A stretch of 64,000 nt of DNA from Hirschia sp964352025 (GCA_964352025.1 CAYGPZ010000002.1:248001-312000), one strand, 5' to 3'. Positions 43,768 to 53,357 are shown, counted from the stretch's first letter. Translations and numbers: made by a program. Notes: generated from the sequence alone by a model not told the origin.

Positions 43768-45255
43768 ATGAAAATGTCGATTACTACTGAATCATTTGAT
43801 AGTGAAACTAGGTGGCAAATGCCATCTATACGCGGTGCTATGACAAGTATGGTTGTATTAAGTGCAATCGTACTATCTGCTTGTGGTGGTGGCGGAGAAC
43901 AGACTTCAGCTGCATCAAAAGAAGCCGCTGAAGCAGAGATTGCTGCACCAGCTGCAGCTCTTGAGAAAACCGACCTTACTTTCGGTTTTATTAAACTGAC
44001 AGATATGGCACCTTTGGCGATTGCTTATGAAAAGGGCTATTTTGAAGATGAAGGTCTTTTCGTAACTGTTGAGCCTCAGGCTAACTGGAAAGTACTTCTA
44101 GACCGCGTGATTGATGGTGAACTAGACGGAGCGCACATGCTCGCTGGTCAGCCAATCGCTGCTACAATTGGTTATGGTACAAAAGCAGACATCATCACAC
44201 CATTTTCAATGGATTTGAACGGTAACGGTATTACTGTTTCAAATGAAGTCTGGGCCGAGATGAAGCCAAACCTTCCAAAAATGGATGATGGCCGTCCGGT
44301 ACACCCTATTAAAGCTGAGTACTTGAAGCCTGTTGTTGAAAAGTACAATGAAGAGGGCAAGCCATTCAACATGGGAATGGTGTTCCCTGTATCAACACAC
44401 AACTATGAACTTCGTTACTGGTTGGCTTCTGGTGGTATTCACCCAGGATATTACTCACCAGATGACGTTTCTGGTCAGATCCAAGCTGAAGCATTCCTAT
44501 CTGTGACACCTCCTCCGCAAATGCCTGCGACTTTGGAAGCTGGAACTATCTACGGATACTGTGTTGGTGAGCCTTGGAACCAACAAGCCGTGTTCAAAGG
44601 AATTGGTGTTCCTGTAATTACAGACTACGAAATCTGGAAAGATAACCCAGAAAAAGTATTCGGTATTACGAAAGAATTTGCTGAAGAGAACCCGAACACA
44701 ACGAAAGCGCTGACTAAAGCTTTGATCCGTGCTGCAATGTGGTTGGACGAAAACGAAAATGCTAACCGTCCAGAAGCGGTGGAAATTCTTTCACGTTCTG
44801 AATATGTTGGTGCTGACTACGAAGTTATCGCAAACTCAATGACTGGTACTTTCGAGTACGAGAAGGGCGATAAGCGTGATGTTCCTGACTTTAACGTGTT
44901 CTTCCGTTACAACGCGACTTACCCGTACTACTCAGATGCTGTTTGGTATCTAACTCAGATGCGCCGTTGGGGACAAATCCCTGAAGGTAAATCTGACGAG
45001 TGGTATGCTGAAACAGCTAAGAGCGTTTACCGTCCAGATATCTACATTGAAGCTGCCAAAGAACTTGTTTCTGAAGGTAAGGCCAATGAAGCTGATTTCC
45101 CTTGGGAAACAGATGGTTACAAAGAACCAACACCTGCTGAAGACTTTATCGATGGTATCGGTTTCGACGGACGTGCGCCAAACGCATACCTCGACAGCCT
45201 TTCTATCGGACTTAAAGGTTCTCAGAAGGTCGTAGGATCTGAGATCATCGAATAA
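43768..45255 (+). CDS. nrtA: Nitrate ABC transporter, substrate-binding lipoprotein
   Basis: 495 residues. It captures nitrate (or nitrite) in the periplasm for the NrtB/NrtC importer. About 30 hydrophilic residues precede a lipoprotein signal ending VLSAC (Cys at about 39); a start at a later ATG (codon 28) would shorten this but GGAGA supports the first. Family landmarks: TFGFIKLTDMAPLAIAYEKGYF (about 71-92), GYCVGEPWNQQ (about 268-278), RSEYVGADY and FNVFFRYNATYPY (about 379-391). It shares these with NasS at 18291 but has a signal sequence and about 60 extra residues. First gene of the nrt operon. Confidence 0.92.
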   Translation: MKMSITTESFDSETRWQMPSIRGAMTSMVVLSAIVLSACGGGGEQTSAASKEAAEAEIAAPAAALEKTDLTFGFIKLTDMAPLAIAYEKGYFEDEGLFVTVEPQANWKVLLDRVIDGELDGAHMLAGQPIAATIGYGTKADIITPFSMDLNGNGITVSNEVWAEMKPNLPKMDDGRPVHPIKAEYLKPVVEKYNEEGKPFNMGMVFPVSTHNYELRYWLASGGIHPGYYSPDDVSGQIQAEAFLSVTPPPQMPATLEAGTIYGYCVGEPWNQQAVFKGIGVPVITDYEIWKDNPEKVFGITKEFAEENPNTTKALTKALIRAAMWLDENENANRPEAVEILSRSEYVGADYEVIANSMTGTFEYEKGDKRDVPDFNVFFRYNATYPYYSDAVWYLTQMRRWGQIPEGKSDEWYAETAKSVYRPDIYIEAAKELVSEGKANEADFPWETDGYKEPTPAEDFIDGIGFDGRAPNAYLDSLSIGLKGSQKVVGSEIIE

Positions 45256-45277
45256 CGACCCCCTTATTTGATGATAT

Positions 45278-45323
45278 GAAGTTTGGCGGGGCGTAGCCTA
45301 TCCCTCAGCACTCGCCAAACTTC
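45278..45323 (+). terminator. Attenuator hairpin between nrtA and nrtB
   Basis: GAAGTTTGGCG and CGCCAAACTTC form a perfect 11-bp stem with a 24-base loop, followed by TTTTAAAA. It lies within the operon, so it probably lets only part of the transcripts continue and leaves nrtA mRNA in excess over the membrane components. Confidence 0.75.
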
Positions 45324-45380
45324 TTTTAAAAGCCTCTCGTGCTGCAAATTAGGGTGCAGTTCAATAAACGGAATAGTAAA

Positions 45381-46493
45381 ATGAATCAGGCTCAACCTGC
45401 TGAAAAACAACAGGACGCTTCAAGCGAAGTTGTTGTAGACAAAAGCGCTGCCAAAGAAGCTCGCAAAGAAAAAATCTTTACTGGTATCAACAAAGCGTCC
45501 AAGTTTTTGGATGCGGTCGGCCTTTCATGGATTACGCCCTTGCTCATGATTGCAGCAGGTGACAATCCAAAGGCTCAAGGTAAAGAATTGTGGATGCGGC
45601 TTGGTGTGCCGATTTTGGCGCTTCTGATTTTTGTTTTTGCATGGGCGCAACTCGCGCCAACTGTTAAAACTTCTCTGGGTGCTATTCCTGGCCCGGTACA
45701 AGTTTGGGAGCAAGCACAAGTCCTGCATATGGATCATGTCGCGGAAAAAGAGAAGGCCGATGCTTTTTATGCGCGTCAGGATGCTAGAAATGATGCTCTG
45801 ATAGCTGCTGGTCGTAAAGCTGAAGTTCACGAACGTGGTTACACAGGTAAACAGACTTATTATCAACAAATCTGGACAAGTCTTAAAACTGTATTTTTTG
45901 GTTTCATGCTAGCAACTATAATAGCTGCTCCTCTAGGAATTCTTATGGGAATGTCGCCTGCGATGAGTGCGGCATTTAACCCGATTATTCAAATATTTAA
46001 ACCTGTATCTCCCCTAGCGTGGTTGCCAATAGTTACAATGATTGTGTCTGCGACCGTTGCGACCGATGGTAATATGTCTAAATCCTTTCTGACGTCTGCG
46101 ATTACCGTAATGTTGTGTTCTCTCTGGCCGACATTGATCAACACGGCTGTTGGTGTTGCTTCTATTGATAAGGACCTTGTGAATGTTGGTAAGGTTTTGA
46201 AGCTTGGTGCGTTTACTAAAGTAACGAAATTAGTGCTTCCATCAGCTTTGCCGCTTATCTTTACAGGAATGCGTCTATCGCTTGGTGTTGGTTGGATGGT
46301 GCTTATTGCGGCTGAAATGCTTGCGCAAAACCCAGGTCTTGGAAAATTTGTTTGGGATGAGTTCCAAAACGGGTCTTCTCAATCACTGGCTAAGATCATG
46401 GTTGCGGTACTGACTATCGGTATTATCGGTTTCATCTTGGATCGCTTCATGGCTGCATTACAAACCATGTTCACTCACACAACTAACCGCTAA
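45381..46493 (+). CDS. nrtB: Nitrate ABC transporter, permease subunit
   Basis: 370 residues from the ATG at 45381, chosen over an in-frame upstream codon at 45339 that lies just past the attenuator. A charged N-terminal tail is followed by one membrane segment (about 75-95), a long charged stretch (about 110-165) and the five-helix permease core. The EAA-like cytoplasmic loop that docks on the ATPase is seen near GKVLKLGAFTKVTKLVLPSALP (about 270-291). The N-terminal 150 residues are longer than in cyanobacterial NrtB (about 275 total). It lies 15 bp before nrtC. Confidence 0.9.
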   Translation: MNQAQPAEKQQDASSEVVVDKSAAKEARKEKIFTGINKASKFLDAVGLSWITPLLMIAAGDNPKAQGKELWMRLGVPILALLIFVFAWAQLAPTVKTSLGAIPGPVQVWEQAQVLHMDHVAEKEKADAFYARQDARNDALIAAGRKAEVHERGYTGKQTYYQQIWTSLKTVFFGFMLATIIAAPLGILMGMSPAMSAAFNPIIQIFKPVSPLAWLPIVTMIVSATVATDGNMSKSFLTSAITVMLCSLWPTLINTAVGVASIDKDLVNVGKVLKLGAFTKVTKLVLPSALPLIFTGMRLSLGVGWMVLIAAEMLAQNPGLGKFVWDEFQNGSSQSLAKIMVAVLTIGIIGFILDRFMAALQTMFTHTTNR

Positions 46494-46508
46494 TAATTGG
46501 AGGCTGAT

Positions 46509-48242
46509 ATGGCGATGCTTTCGCTCAAGAATGTGTCCAAATGGTATGGTGATGGACCAGATAAGGCTGAAATTCTCAAGGATATAAACCTTGATGTAAA
46601 AGATACTGAGTTTGTCGCAATTCTAGGATTCTCAGGGTCGGGCAAAACGACCTTGATTAACCTGATCGCGGGACTTGAATTTCCGGATAAAGGAGAGGTG
46701 TTTAGTAAGGGAGAGAAAGTTACTGGCCCTGCACCTGACCGTGGTCTTGTTTTCCAAAGCTATTCGCTAATGCCTTGGATGACGGTAAAAGAAAACGTTG
46801 CGCTTGCTGTCGACACTGTATTTAAGTCGGAAAGCAAAAAGCAAAAAGAAGAGCGTACGCTTCATTACGTGAATATGGTTGGGTTGTCTCATGCAACTGA
46901 TCGTAAGCCATCTGAATTGTCTGGTGGAATGCGGCAGCGTGTGTCTGTTGCGCGCGCATTGGCAATGAGCCCAGATATCTTATTGTTGGACGAGCCATTG
47001 TCAGCTTTGGATGCTCTGACCCGTTCTAAGCTTCAGGATGAAATCACTGAGATTTGGGATCAGGAAAAGAAGACTGTTGTTCTGATTACGAATGACGTGG
47101 ATGAAGCGATTTTGCTGGCAGACCGGATTATTCCTCTTAACCCTGGTCCGAATGCGTCTCTTGGACCTGATTTTGTTGTCGATATTCCGCGTCCGCGCGA
47201 CCGGACTAAGATGAATGAAAGCGAAGAGTTTAAGAAGCTTCGTAAGGATGTAACTGCATATCTTATGGGTGTAGGTGCTGCCGCCAAAGCAGAAGGTGTT
47301 GAGCCGCCACTGCCAAACGTTGTGCCAATTACTCAGAGCAAAAAGCCCCCAGAAGTCTACAAAGATGCAGCCAAGACATCTGGGTTGCACGAAGATAGAT
47401 ATTTGGAGTTCTCGCAAGTCTGTAAAATTTACCCAACGCCGAAAGGTCCTTTAACTGTTGTGGATGGTTTCGACACGACTGTTAAAAAGGGTGAATTCAT
47501 TTCCATTATTGGGCACTCCGGTTGTGGTAAATCAACTGTGTTGACGATGGCTGCCGGTTTGAACGAAGTTTCTAAAGGCGGTATTATTCTTGACCACAAA
47601 GAGGTGATTGCAGCAGGTCCTGACAGGGCTGTTGTTTTCCAATCACCTTCTCTGTTTCCGTGGTTGACGGCCAAGCAGAACGTGGCGATTGGTGTGGACA
47701 AAGTCTATCCAAAAGCAACGCAAGCAGAACGAGAGCAGATTGTTGAATACTACCTATATCGTGTTGGTCTTAAAGACTCCATGAACAAGCTCGCTCAAGA
47801 CTTGTCCAATGGTATGAAACAGCGTGTGGGTATTGCACGTGCGTTTGCGTTGAGCCCAAAATTACTCCTGCTCGATGAACCATTTGGAATGTTGGACAGT
47901 CTAACACGTTGGGAACTTCAGGAAGTGCTCATGGATGTTTGGCAAAAAACCAAAGTGACTGCCATGTGTGTTACCCACGATGTGGATGAAGCCATTTTGC
48001 TTGGGGACCGCGTTGTGATGATGACGAACGGTCCAAACGCGCGCATTGGTTTGGATATGAAAGTCGACATTGAGCGTCCACGGACTCGTAAAGCGTTGCT
48101 TGAACATCCTGACTATTATGATTATCGCCAGCGTGTCCTTCAGTTCTTGGAAGATTACGAAGGCGGAGCAAATCCAACTCCTCCTGCGGACGAGGCTCCT
48201 GTTGAGGCCGAAGTCAAAGACGAATCAGAAAACGCTGCTTAA
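46509..48242 (+). CDS. nrtC: Nitrate ABC transporter, fused double ATPase (NrtC/NrtD type)
   Basis: 577 residues from the ATG at 46509, five bases after GGAGG; an in-frame TTG at 46497 overlaps that site. Two complete ABC ATPase domains are joined in one chain. Domain 1: Walker A GFSGSGKTT (about 39-47), signature LSGGMRQRV (about 137), Walker B LLLDEP. Domain 2: Walker A GHSGCGKST (about 334), signature LSNGMKQRV (about 432), Walker B LLLDEP. The switch His is Asn in domain 1 (ITNDVDEA) but present in domain 2 (VTHDVDEA). Unlike cyanobacterial NrtC there is no NrtA-like C-terminal domain. It drives nitrate uptake with NrtA and NrtB and ends at a strong terminator. Confidence 0.9.
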   Translation: MAMLSLKNVSKWYGDGPDKAEILKDINLDVKDTEFVAILGFSGSGKTTLINLIAGLEFPDKGEVFSKGEKVTGPAPDRGLVFQSYSLMPWMTVKENVALAVDTVFKSESKKQKEERTLHYVNMVGLSHATDRKPSELSGGMRQRVSVARALAMSPDILLLDEPLSALDALTRSKLQDEITEIWDQEKKTVVLITNDVDEAILLADRIIPLNPGPNASLGPDFVVDIPRPRDRTKMNESEEFKKLRKDVTAYLMGVGAAAKAEGVEPPLPNVVPITQSKKPPEVYKDAAKTSGLHEDRYLEFSQVCKIYPTPKGPLTVVDGFDTTVKKGEFISIIGHSGCGKSTVLTMAAGLNEVSKGGIILDHKEVIAAGPDRAVVFQSPSLFPWLTAKQNVAIGVDKVYPKATQAEREQIVEYYLYRVGLKDSMNKLAQDLSNGMKQRVGIARAFALSPKLLLLDEPFGMLDSLTRWELQEVLMDVWQKTKVTAMCVTHDVDEAILLGDRVVMMTNGPNARIGLDMKVDIERPRTRKALLEHPDYYDYRQRVLQFLEDYEGGANPTPPADEAPVEAEVKDESENAA

Positions 48243-48291
48243 AAAGTTCTCTGACGAGCAGGTTTTTACGACGGCCTGATATAATTGTATA

Positions 48292-48330
48292 AACCCCATC
48301 ACTTGAGTAAATCCAAGAGGTGGGGTTTTT
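48292..48330 (+). terminator. Terminator of the nrt operon
   Basis: AACCCCATCACTTG and CAAGAGGTGGGGTT pair over 14 positions (two imperfect) around an 8-base loop and run into TTTTT. A textbook intrinsic terminator 50 bases after the stop. Confidence 0.88.
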
Positions 48331-48344
48331 CATTTGCGGTCTAC

Positions 48345-48360
48345 AACTGTTAATACAGTT
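48345..48360. promoter_or_regulatory. Perfect dyad upstream of the saccharide locus
   Basis: AACTGTTAATACAGTT is a perfect palindrome about 125 bases before the cytochrome/sugar dehydrogenase gene. A sigma-70-like TTGACA follows at 48378-48383, with the AT-rich GCTATT 17 bases further on. It could be an operator upstream of that promoter. Confidence 0.4.
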
Positions 48361-48484
48361 AGTCGTTTTGCTAATTGTTGACAAAATATTTTAGATGTCA
48401 GCTATTGTGGTGTTTAGAACTGATCGATGAAGCCGGTTTTTGTAATAAGCCTTCAATATAAATAGTCTTTAGGGGAGACGCCTT

Positions 48485-49939
48485 ATGACCAATCAATCCT
48501 TTCCATTGCGATTTGCATTCGCCTGTTTAGCGACATCAGCGTTTTTCACACCTACTGCAATGGCTCAGGCCGCGAATGGGTCAGGGGTTGCCAAGTCTAT
48601 TTATCAAGAAAACTGTGCAGCTTGTCACGGAGAAAAATTAACTGGTGGAATCGGGCCTTCTCTGATTGATGACGAATGGAAACATGGAAGTTCAGAGGAA
48701 GAGATAACTAAAGGCATTACCGAAGGTTTTCCTGAAACTGAAATGCCTGGTTACGCAGATATTTTGTCTGAAGAGGAAATTCGTTCTCTTGTCATTTACA
48801 TGGCCGAAGAGCGCGGGCTTGCGAAAACGAAAGCTTTTGAGAAAGTCGAATTCGATCCCGGTAAAGTATATGAAACCCAGTATGAGAGTTTCAAATTAGA
48901 GCCTGTTTTCAACTATAAAGGCGAAATTTGGGGCATAGAGTTTCTGCCAGATGGTTCTTTTTTAGCGACTGATCGTGAAGGAGATTTGTTGCAAGTTTCT
49001 CCCGACGGAAAATCTAAAAAAATTAAGAAAGCTCCAAAAGTTTGGGTGCATGGTCAGGGCGGAATGCTTGATGCCAAATTACATCCTAATTACACAGAGA
49101 ACGGATGGATTTATCTCGCATTCTCAGCATCAGAAAACGCAAAAGCAGAAAGCGCTGTCGGAATGACACGTATAGTGCGTGGCCGCATAAAGAATGGCTG
49201 TTGGGAAGATGAAGAAATAATCTTTCAATCTAAACCAGAGCATGAAACAGGCACAGCATTTCACTTTGGTTCTCGCATAGAGTTTTTTGATGACTATGTA
49301 TTCTTCTCTGTCGGTGACCGGGGAGATCAAGACAAAGCTCAGGATCTAAGCTGGCCCAGTGGGAAAATTCACCGTTTACATGATGATGGTAGAATTCCAG
49401 AAGATAACCCTTTTGTAGACACCGAAGGTGCTTATGCGTCGATCTACAGCTATGGTCACCGAAATCCTCAGGGGATGACTGTTGGTGGTCGCGATGGCCA
49501 ATTATACATTAGCGAGCATGGACCTCGTGGTGGAGATGAAATCAATCGCCCAGAAATTGGTAAGAATTATGGGTGGCCAGTTATTACATATGGCATGAAC
49601 TATGACGGTACGCCTATGACTGCGGAGACCTCTAAAGAAGGCATGGAACAGCCCTTGGAATATTGGGTGCCATCAATAGCAACAGGTGGGATCACATCTG
49701 TGTCTGAAGGCGTATATGCTGGCTGGAATGGAGATATCTTAGTCGCAGGAATGCAGTCTGAAGAGCTTCACCGTGTTAGAATTGATGGTTCAACTGCACA
49801 AGAAGATGAAATCTTATTGAAAGGTTTGGGCCGTATTCGAGATGTCACCGAAGGTACGAACGGATACGTTTATGTCGTAATGAATGAAGAGCGACATGGA
49901 CCAAGCGTTGTCTATCGGATTGTGCCGACAAAACAATAA
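48485..49939 (+). CDS. Cytochrome c fused to a PQQ-type sugar dehydrogenase
   Basis: 484 residues. A signal peptide (to about 28, AMA-QAA) is followed by a one-haem cytochrome c domain (CAACH, C44-C47-H48; TEMPGY with a likely axial Met near 87), then a six-bladed propeller of the GSDH/Asd type (about 130-480). Propeller motifs: WGIEFLPDGSFLATDREG, HFGSRIEFFDDYVFFSVGDRGD, SYGHRNPQGM and EHGPRGGDEIN, typical of soluble PQQ aldose dehydrogenases such as YliI. In the periplasm it would oxidise a sugar and pass electrons to its own haem. It starts the saccharide locus, 21 bp before a TonB receptor gene. Confidence 0.87.
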   Translation: MTNQSFPLRFAFACLATSAFFTPTAMAQAANGSGVAKSIYQENCAACHGEKLTGGIGPSLIDDEWKHGSSEEEITKGITEGFPETEMPGYADILSEEEIRSLVIYMAEERGLAKTKAFEKVEFDPGKVYETQYESFKLEPVFNYKGEIWGIEFLPDGSFLATDREGDLLQVSPDGKSKKIKKAPKVWVHGQGGMLDAKLHPNYTENGWIYLAFSASENAKAESAVGMTRIVRGRIKNGCWEDEEIIFQSKPEHETGTAFHFGSRIEFFDDYVFFSVGDRGDQDKAQDLSWPSGKIHRLHDDGRIPEDNPFVDTEGAYASIYSYGHRNPQGMTVGGRDGQLYISEHGPRGGDEINRPEIGKNYGWPVITYGMNYDGTPMTAETSKEGMEQPLEYWVPSIATGGITSVSEGVYAGWNGDILVAGMQSEELHRVRIDGSTAQEDEILLKGLGRIRDVTEGTNGYVYVVMNEERHGPSVVYRIVPTKQ

Positions 49940-49960
49940 TTCAAGTATAGAGTATTAAAT

Positions 49961-51994
49961 TTGTTACGTTTATTCCAGAGAAGCCTACTCGCTGGTTGTT
50001 GTTGCCTCGTGTATACACAACCGGCTATTTCAGAATCAGATGAACAGGAAACAGTTGTTGTCACTGCTTCGCGAGTTGATCAATCAATTGGTGAAGTACC
50101 ACTCAGTATTTCTGTTATTGATAGTGCCGCATTGACAGAACTGAATGCTGATCACGCGAGTGAGGCGTTGGCACGCATCCCTGGAGTTGCACTTCATAGA
50201 GGGTCTGGTGCGGAACATCTAACATCTATTAGATCTCCGATTTTAACGGGTGGAGCAGGTGCGGGGGCCTTTCTTTATTTGCAAAACGGCGTTGCAATGC
50301 GATCTGCTGGTTTTGCAAATGTGAATGGACTTTTGGGTGCTCACTACGAAACTGCGGATAGTATTGAAGTGGTCCGCGGTCCGTCAGGTGCCGCGTATGG
50401 AGCAAATGCAATTCATGGCGTTATAAATGTTCTCACACCAAACCCGAAAAATAATACCGGGAACCGTTTAAAACTCTCTGGAGATACTCAAAATAGGTAT
50501 AAAATTAGCGGCGTTAGCAATAGCAAAATTGGTGACGACTATTTTTCAATTGCTGCGTCCGCAAATACAGAGGCTGGTTATCGTCAGGATGCTGGCTTAG
50601 ATCAACAAAAGCTAACATTGCGCCATATCCGTGAGGGTAATGCTGTTGAATTTGATACGATCCTTACCGCGTTTAACCTAAATCAAGAGACTGCTGGTTT
50701 TGTGTTTGGTCGTGAGGCATTTGAAGACCGTAATTTGCGAAAGCAAAACAGATTTTCAAATGCACATAGAGATGTAAAAGGTGTCGACCTTCAGACGAAT
50801 ATTAGTTTCGATCTGACTGAAAACATTGCAGCGAAAATCACGCCATATGCTCGCTGGAATGATATGGAGTTTTTACAACATTTTCTTCCTAGTGAAGCAG
50901 TTGAAGAAAACAGTCATTGGAGCGTTGGAACGCAATCTACATTCAATTATGAAGCTAACAAGTTGTCTCTAGTTTCGGGTATAGACTTTGAATACACGAA
51001 GGGCGAGCTAAGTGAAATCCAGTCTAAGCCAACTATCTTTTCGTTCACTCAAGGAACGCACTACGACTATGAGGTCGAGGCTGTTTCATTGTCTGGATTT
51101 GTTGAAGGGACGTATGAGCTAACTGATAAGAGCAGTGTTCTGGCAGCAGGGCGTGTGGATACAATAGAATACAATTATGACAACCTAACCGATACGGGAA
51201 TAGTCGGACGTTTCTTACGTGTTGAAGATAGAAGCGATACCTTCACGACGTTTAGTCCGAAATTGTCCTTCTTGCATGAGTTATCAGATAATTATTCGGG
51301 ATATGTAAGCTATTCTCGAGGTAACCGCCCACCTCAAACAACAGATTTATACCGTCTTCAACGTAATCAAATAGAAAATCCTGCTGATGCAGAAACTATT
51401 GATGCGTTTGAAGTTGGCTTGAATGGACGGTTGGGTAGCGCATTCAATTTTGATGTTGCGCTATTTCATATGGATAAATCGAATTTTTTCTTTCGAGATG
51501 CAGATGGCTTCAATGTCAGCAATGGAAAAACGCGGCATCAGGGAGTTGAATTTGATGGAAGCTGGATTATCAGTCCCGAGTTTGAGATTGAGGGGGCGGT
51601 TTCTTATGCTGAACACACCTATCAATTTAACCGTCTAACCGGAAATCAGTTTGAGACCATTATCAAGGGTAATGAAGTCGATACAGCACCTAAATTCATT
51701 GGAAATATTCGTGCTAAATGGCATCCAATAGAGAGTTTGGCTCTCGAATTGGAGTGGGCATCTCTGGATGAGTACTTCACTGATGCGGCCAATGCTCACC
51801 TCTATGAAGGACATGATGTCTTCAATTTTAGAGCTCATGTTGATGTGACTGATAGCGTTAAGCTTGGCCTCAGCATTCGTAATCTCACTAACGAGCTTTA
51901 TGCTGAACGTGCTGACTTTGCTTTTGGTACGGAAAGATACATGCCCGCTGAGGAGCGAAGCATAGGTCTAAGTCTGATGATCTCCGACTTTTAA
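49961..51994 (+). CDS. TonB-dependent outer-membrane receptor, probable saccharide uptake
   Basis: 677 residues from a TTG start; a short signal peptide (to about 24) follows. The TonB box (ETVVVTASR, about 29-37), plug (LARIPGVALHRGSGAEHLTSIRSP, about 66-89; VRGPSGAAYGANAIHGVIN) and a 22-strand-type barrel are visible, the final strand ending MISDF with terminal Phe. It follows the cytochrome/sugar dehydrogenase by 21 bp and so is probably cotranscribed. Neighbours suggest an oligosaccharide or glycoside ligand, but iron-siderophore-like or other ligands are not excluded from sequence alone. Confidence 0.87.
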   Translation: MLRLFQRSLLAGCCCLVYTQPAISESDEQETVVVTASRVDQSIGEVPLSISVIDSAALTELNADHASEALARIPGVALHRGSGAEHLTSIRSPILTGGAGAGAFLYLQNGVAMRSAGFANVNGLLGAHYETADSIEVVRGPSGAAYGANAIHGVINVLTPNPKNNTGNRLKLSGDTQNRYKISGVSNSKIGDDYFSIAASANTEAGYRQDAGLDQQKLTLRHIREGNAVEFDTILTAFNLNQETAGFVFGREAFEDRNLRKQNRFSNAHRDVKGVDLQTNISFDLTENIAAKITPYARWNDMEFLQHFLPSEAVEENSHWSVGTQSTFNYEANKLSLVSGIDFEYTKGELSEIQSKPTIFSFTQGTHYDYEVEAVSLSGFVEGTYELTDKSSVLAAGRVDTIEYNYDNLTDTGIVGRFLRVEDRSDTFTTFSPKLSFLHELSDNYSGYVSYSRGNRPPQTTDLYRLQRNQIENPADAETIDAFEVGLNGRLGSAFNFDVALFHMDKSNFFFRDADGFNVSNGKTRHQGVEFDGSWIISPEFEIEGAVSYAEHTYQFNRLTGNQFETIIKGNEVDTAPKFIGNIRAKWHPIESLALELEWASLDEYFTDAANAHLYEGHDVFNFRAHVDVTDSVKLGLSIRNLTNELYAERADFAFGTERYMPAEERSIGLSLMISDF

Positions 51995-52005
51995 CGGACA
52001 GGATT

Positions 52006-53262
52006 TTATTTTGTCCATATTTTAGTCTGATCTAGCGGAGCCGGTGTAACTTGGTTTGTCTCTATATTGGTCCTGTTGTGGCCAGAGACTTTAAAAAATA
52101 GAGCATTATCACCAACGTCTAAATCTGCATGAGTTAGACGCTGTTCTGGAGTGGTTGAAGTTAATTGCTCAGCCATTTGTAGAAGCGCTGTTTCGGTAAA
52201 AGATGCGAATGTAATTATGACATTGCCAGCTGTCGCTGTGTGTTGGGTATAGATGCCGTAATCTGTATGAGTCTCGTTCGCATCCCCTTGCACATAATAG
52301 GCTTTAGAATCCCTTTTATCTCTCAGATAGGCAAAATCCTGCTCCAACTGGTATGGGGTGCCTTTGTATATGTCTTGCAAAGTCGCCAATGATTTAAAGT
52401 GACCTAGGAATATTATATTGTTTTGCCGGATATCGTCGGGTGTTAGCTCTGAAGACATCTTTAGGGATACATCTGTATAGTTTCGCAGCTCTTTTGTTAT
52501 AAACGGAAGTGAGAAGACCGCTCCTTTTCCAAAATACCGCAGCGGGGATTTTTGAGGAGTAACGCCCGGTGCGGAAACAATTTCAGAAAGCTTGTTTTCA
52601 AAATCGATATCATTGTTGATATCAAACTGCCTCACCATTCTTGTGGTGTTGGTGACGGGATCTGTTTCTTTAAAATGGTATAACTCTCCCACGACAATAA
52701 TTGTGGGATAGGAATTTGAACGCAATTTCCCCCAAATCGGTATATGACTTAGTTTGGGTTCTACCGATGCAGAGACTTCATTTGGAGGGCCTTTGCCAAG
52801 GGCATACCCTGTTATGCCAGTAATTATAGATAGGCCAGCTGCAATTAAGCCAATGACTAAGTAGAGGTGCTTAGAATGGGTAGGAATGTGAATGGGCAGG
52901 GAGGGGGCATCAACTCTGTTTTTCCATTCCAGTTTATAGCTGCCCCTAGGGATATAGAAAATCAGCTCATCTTTTGAGCCTTCGTTGAGATAGTAATTCT
53001 CTAGCTTCTTTCTGAGGTTGTGAACGTAAACTCGAACCGAAGAATCCGTTAGTTGAGAAAAATCAGTTTTTTTGAAAACATCTTGTGCGATTTCTGTTTC
53101 TCCGGGAGGAGCAGAATCAGAAAAGTCAGATCGTTTTGCCAAGTAAGAAAGCAAGTCAGAATAAGATTTAGCATTTCCAATAGCTCCCTTTTCTATCAAC
53201 GCAGACACTTCTTCGGAAACATTAATGTTATCTAACTGGCTGTTTTTCAATGCGTAATTCAA
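52006..53262 (-). CDS. Membrane-bound winged-helix regulator, ToxR/CadC-like
   Basis: 418 residues. The cytoplasmic N-terminus has an OmpR-type winged-helix DNA-binding domain (about 50-115): SSVRVYVHNLRKKLENYY contains the recognition helix and LIFYIPRGSYKLEW the wing. One membrane segment follows (about 132-155), then a 260-residue periplasmic domain. Such one-component regulators sense periplasmic signals directly, without phosphorylation. It is divergent from the BNR_4 lipoprotein and convergent with the TonB receptor, so it probably controls this saccharide locus. A TTAACGGTTAA palindrome and an inverted ATAAGGTTTT pair lie in the divergent gap. Confidence 0.82.
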   Translation of the reverse strand: MNYALKNSQLDNINVSEEVSALIEKGAIGNAKSYSDLLSYLAKRSDFSDSAPPGETEIAQDVFKKTDFSQLTDSSVRVYVHNLRKKLENYYLNEGSKDELIFYIPRGSYKLEWKNRVDAPSLPIHIPTHSKHLYLVIGLIAAGLSIITGITGYALGKGPPNEVSASVEPKLSHIPIWGKLRSNSYPTIIVVGELYHFKETDPVTNTTRMVRQFDINNDIDFENKLSEIVSAPGVTPQKSPLRYFGKGAVFSLPFITKELRNYTDVSLKMSSELTPDDIRQNNIIFLGHFKSLATLQDIYKGTPYQLEQDFAYLRDKRDSKAYYVQGDANETHTDYGIYTQHTATAGNVIITFASFTETALLQMAEQLTSTTPEQRLTHADLDVGDNALFFKVSGHNRTNIETNQVTPAPLDQTKIWTK

Positions 53263-53281
53263 CGTTGTTTAACGGTTAAAG

Positions 53282-53357
53282 ATAAGGTTTTACTTTGAAT
53301 CCTTGGCGATATTCTTTCTCATTACATAGCTGTCATATGTTGCCGTAAAAACCTTAT
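53282..53357. promoter_or_regulatory. Widely spaced inverted repeat, candidate operator of the ToxR-like regulator
   Basis: ATAAGGTTTTAC (53282-53293) recurs inverted as GTAAAAACCTTAT (53345-53357), differing by one added A. The two copies flank the centre of the 128-base gap between the regulator and the BNR_4 gene. The spacing suits two binding sites for a regulator acting on both promoters. Confidence 0.45.
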
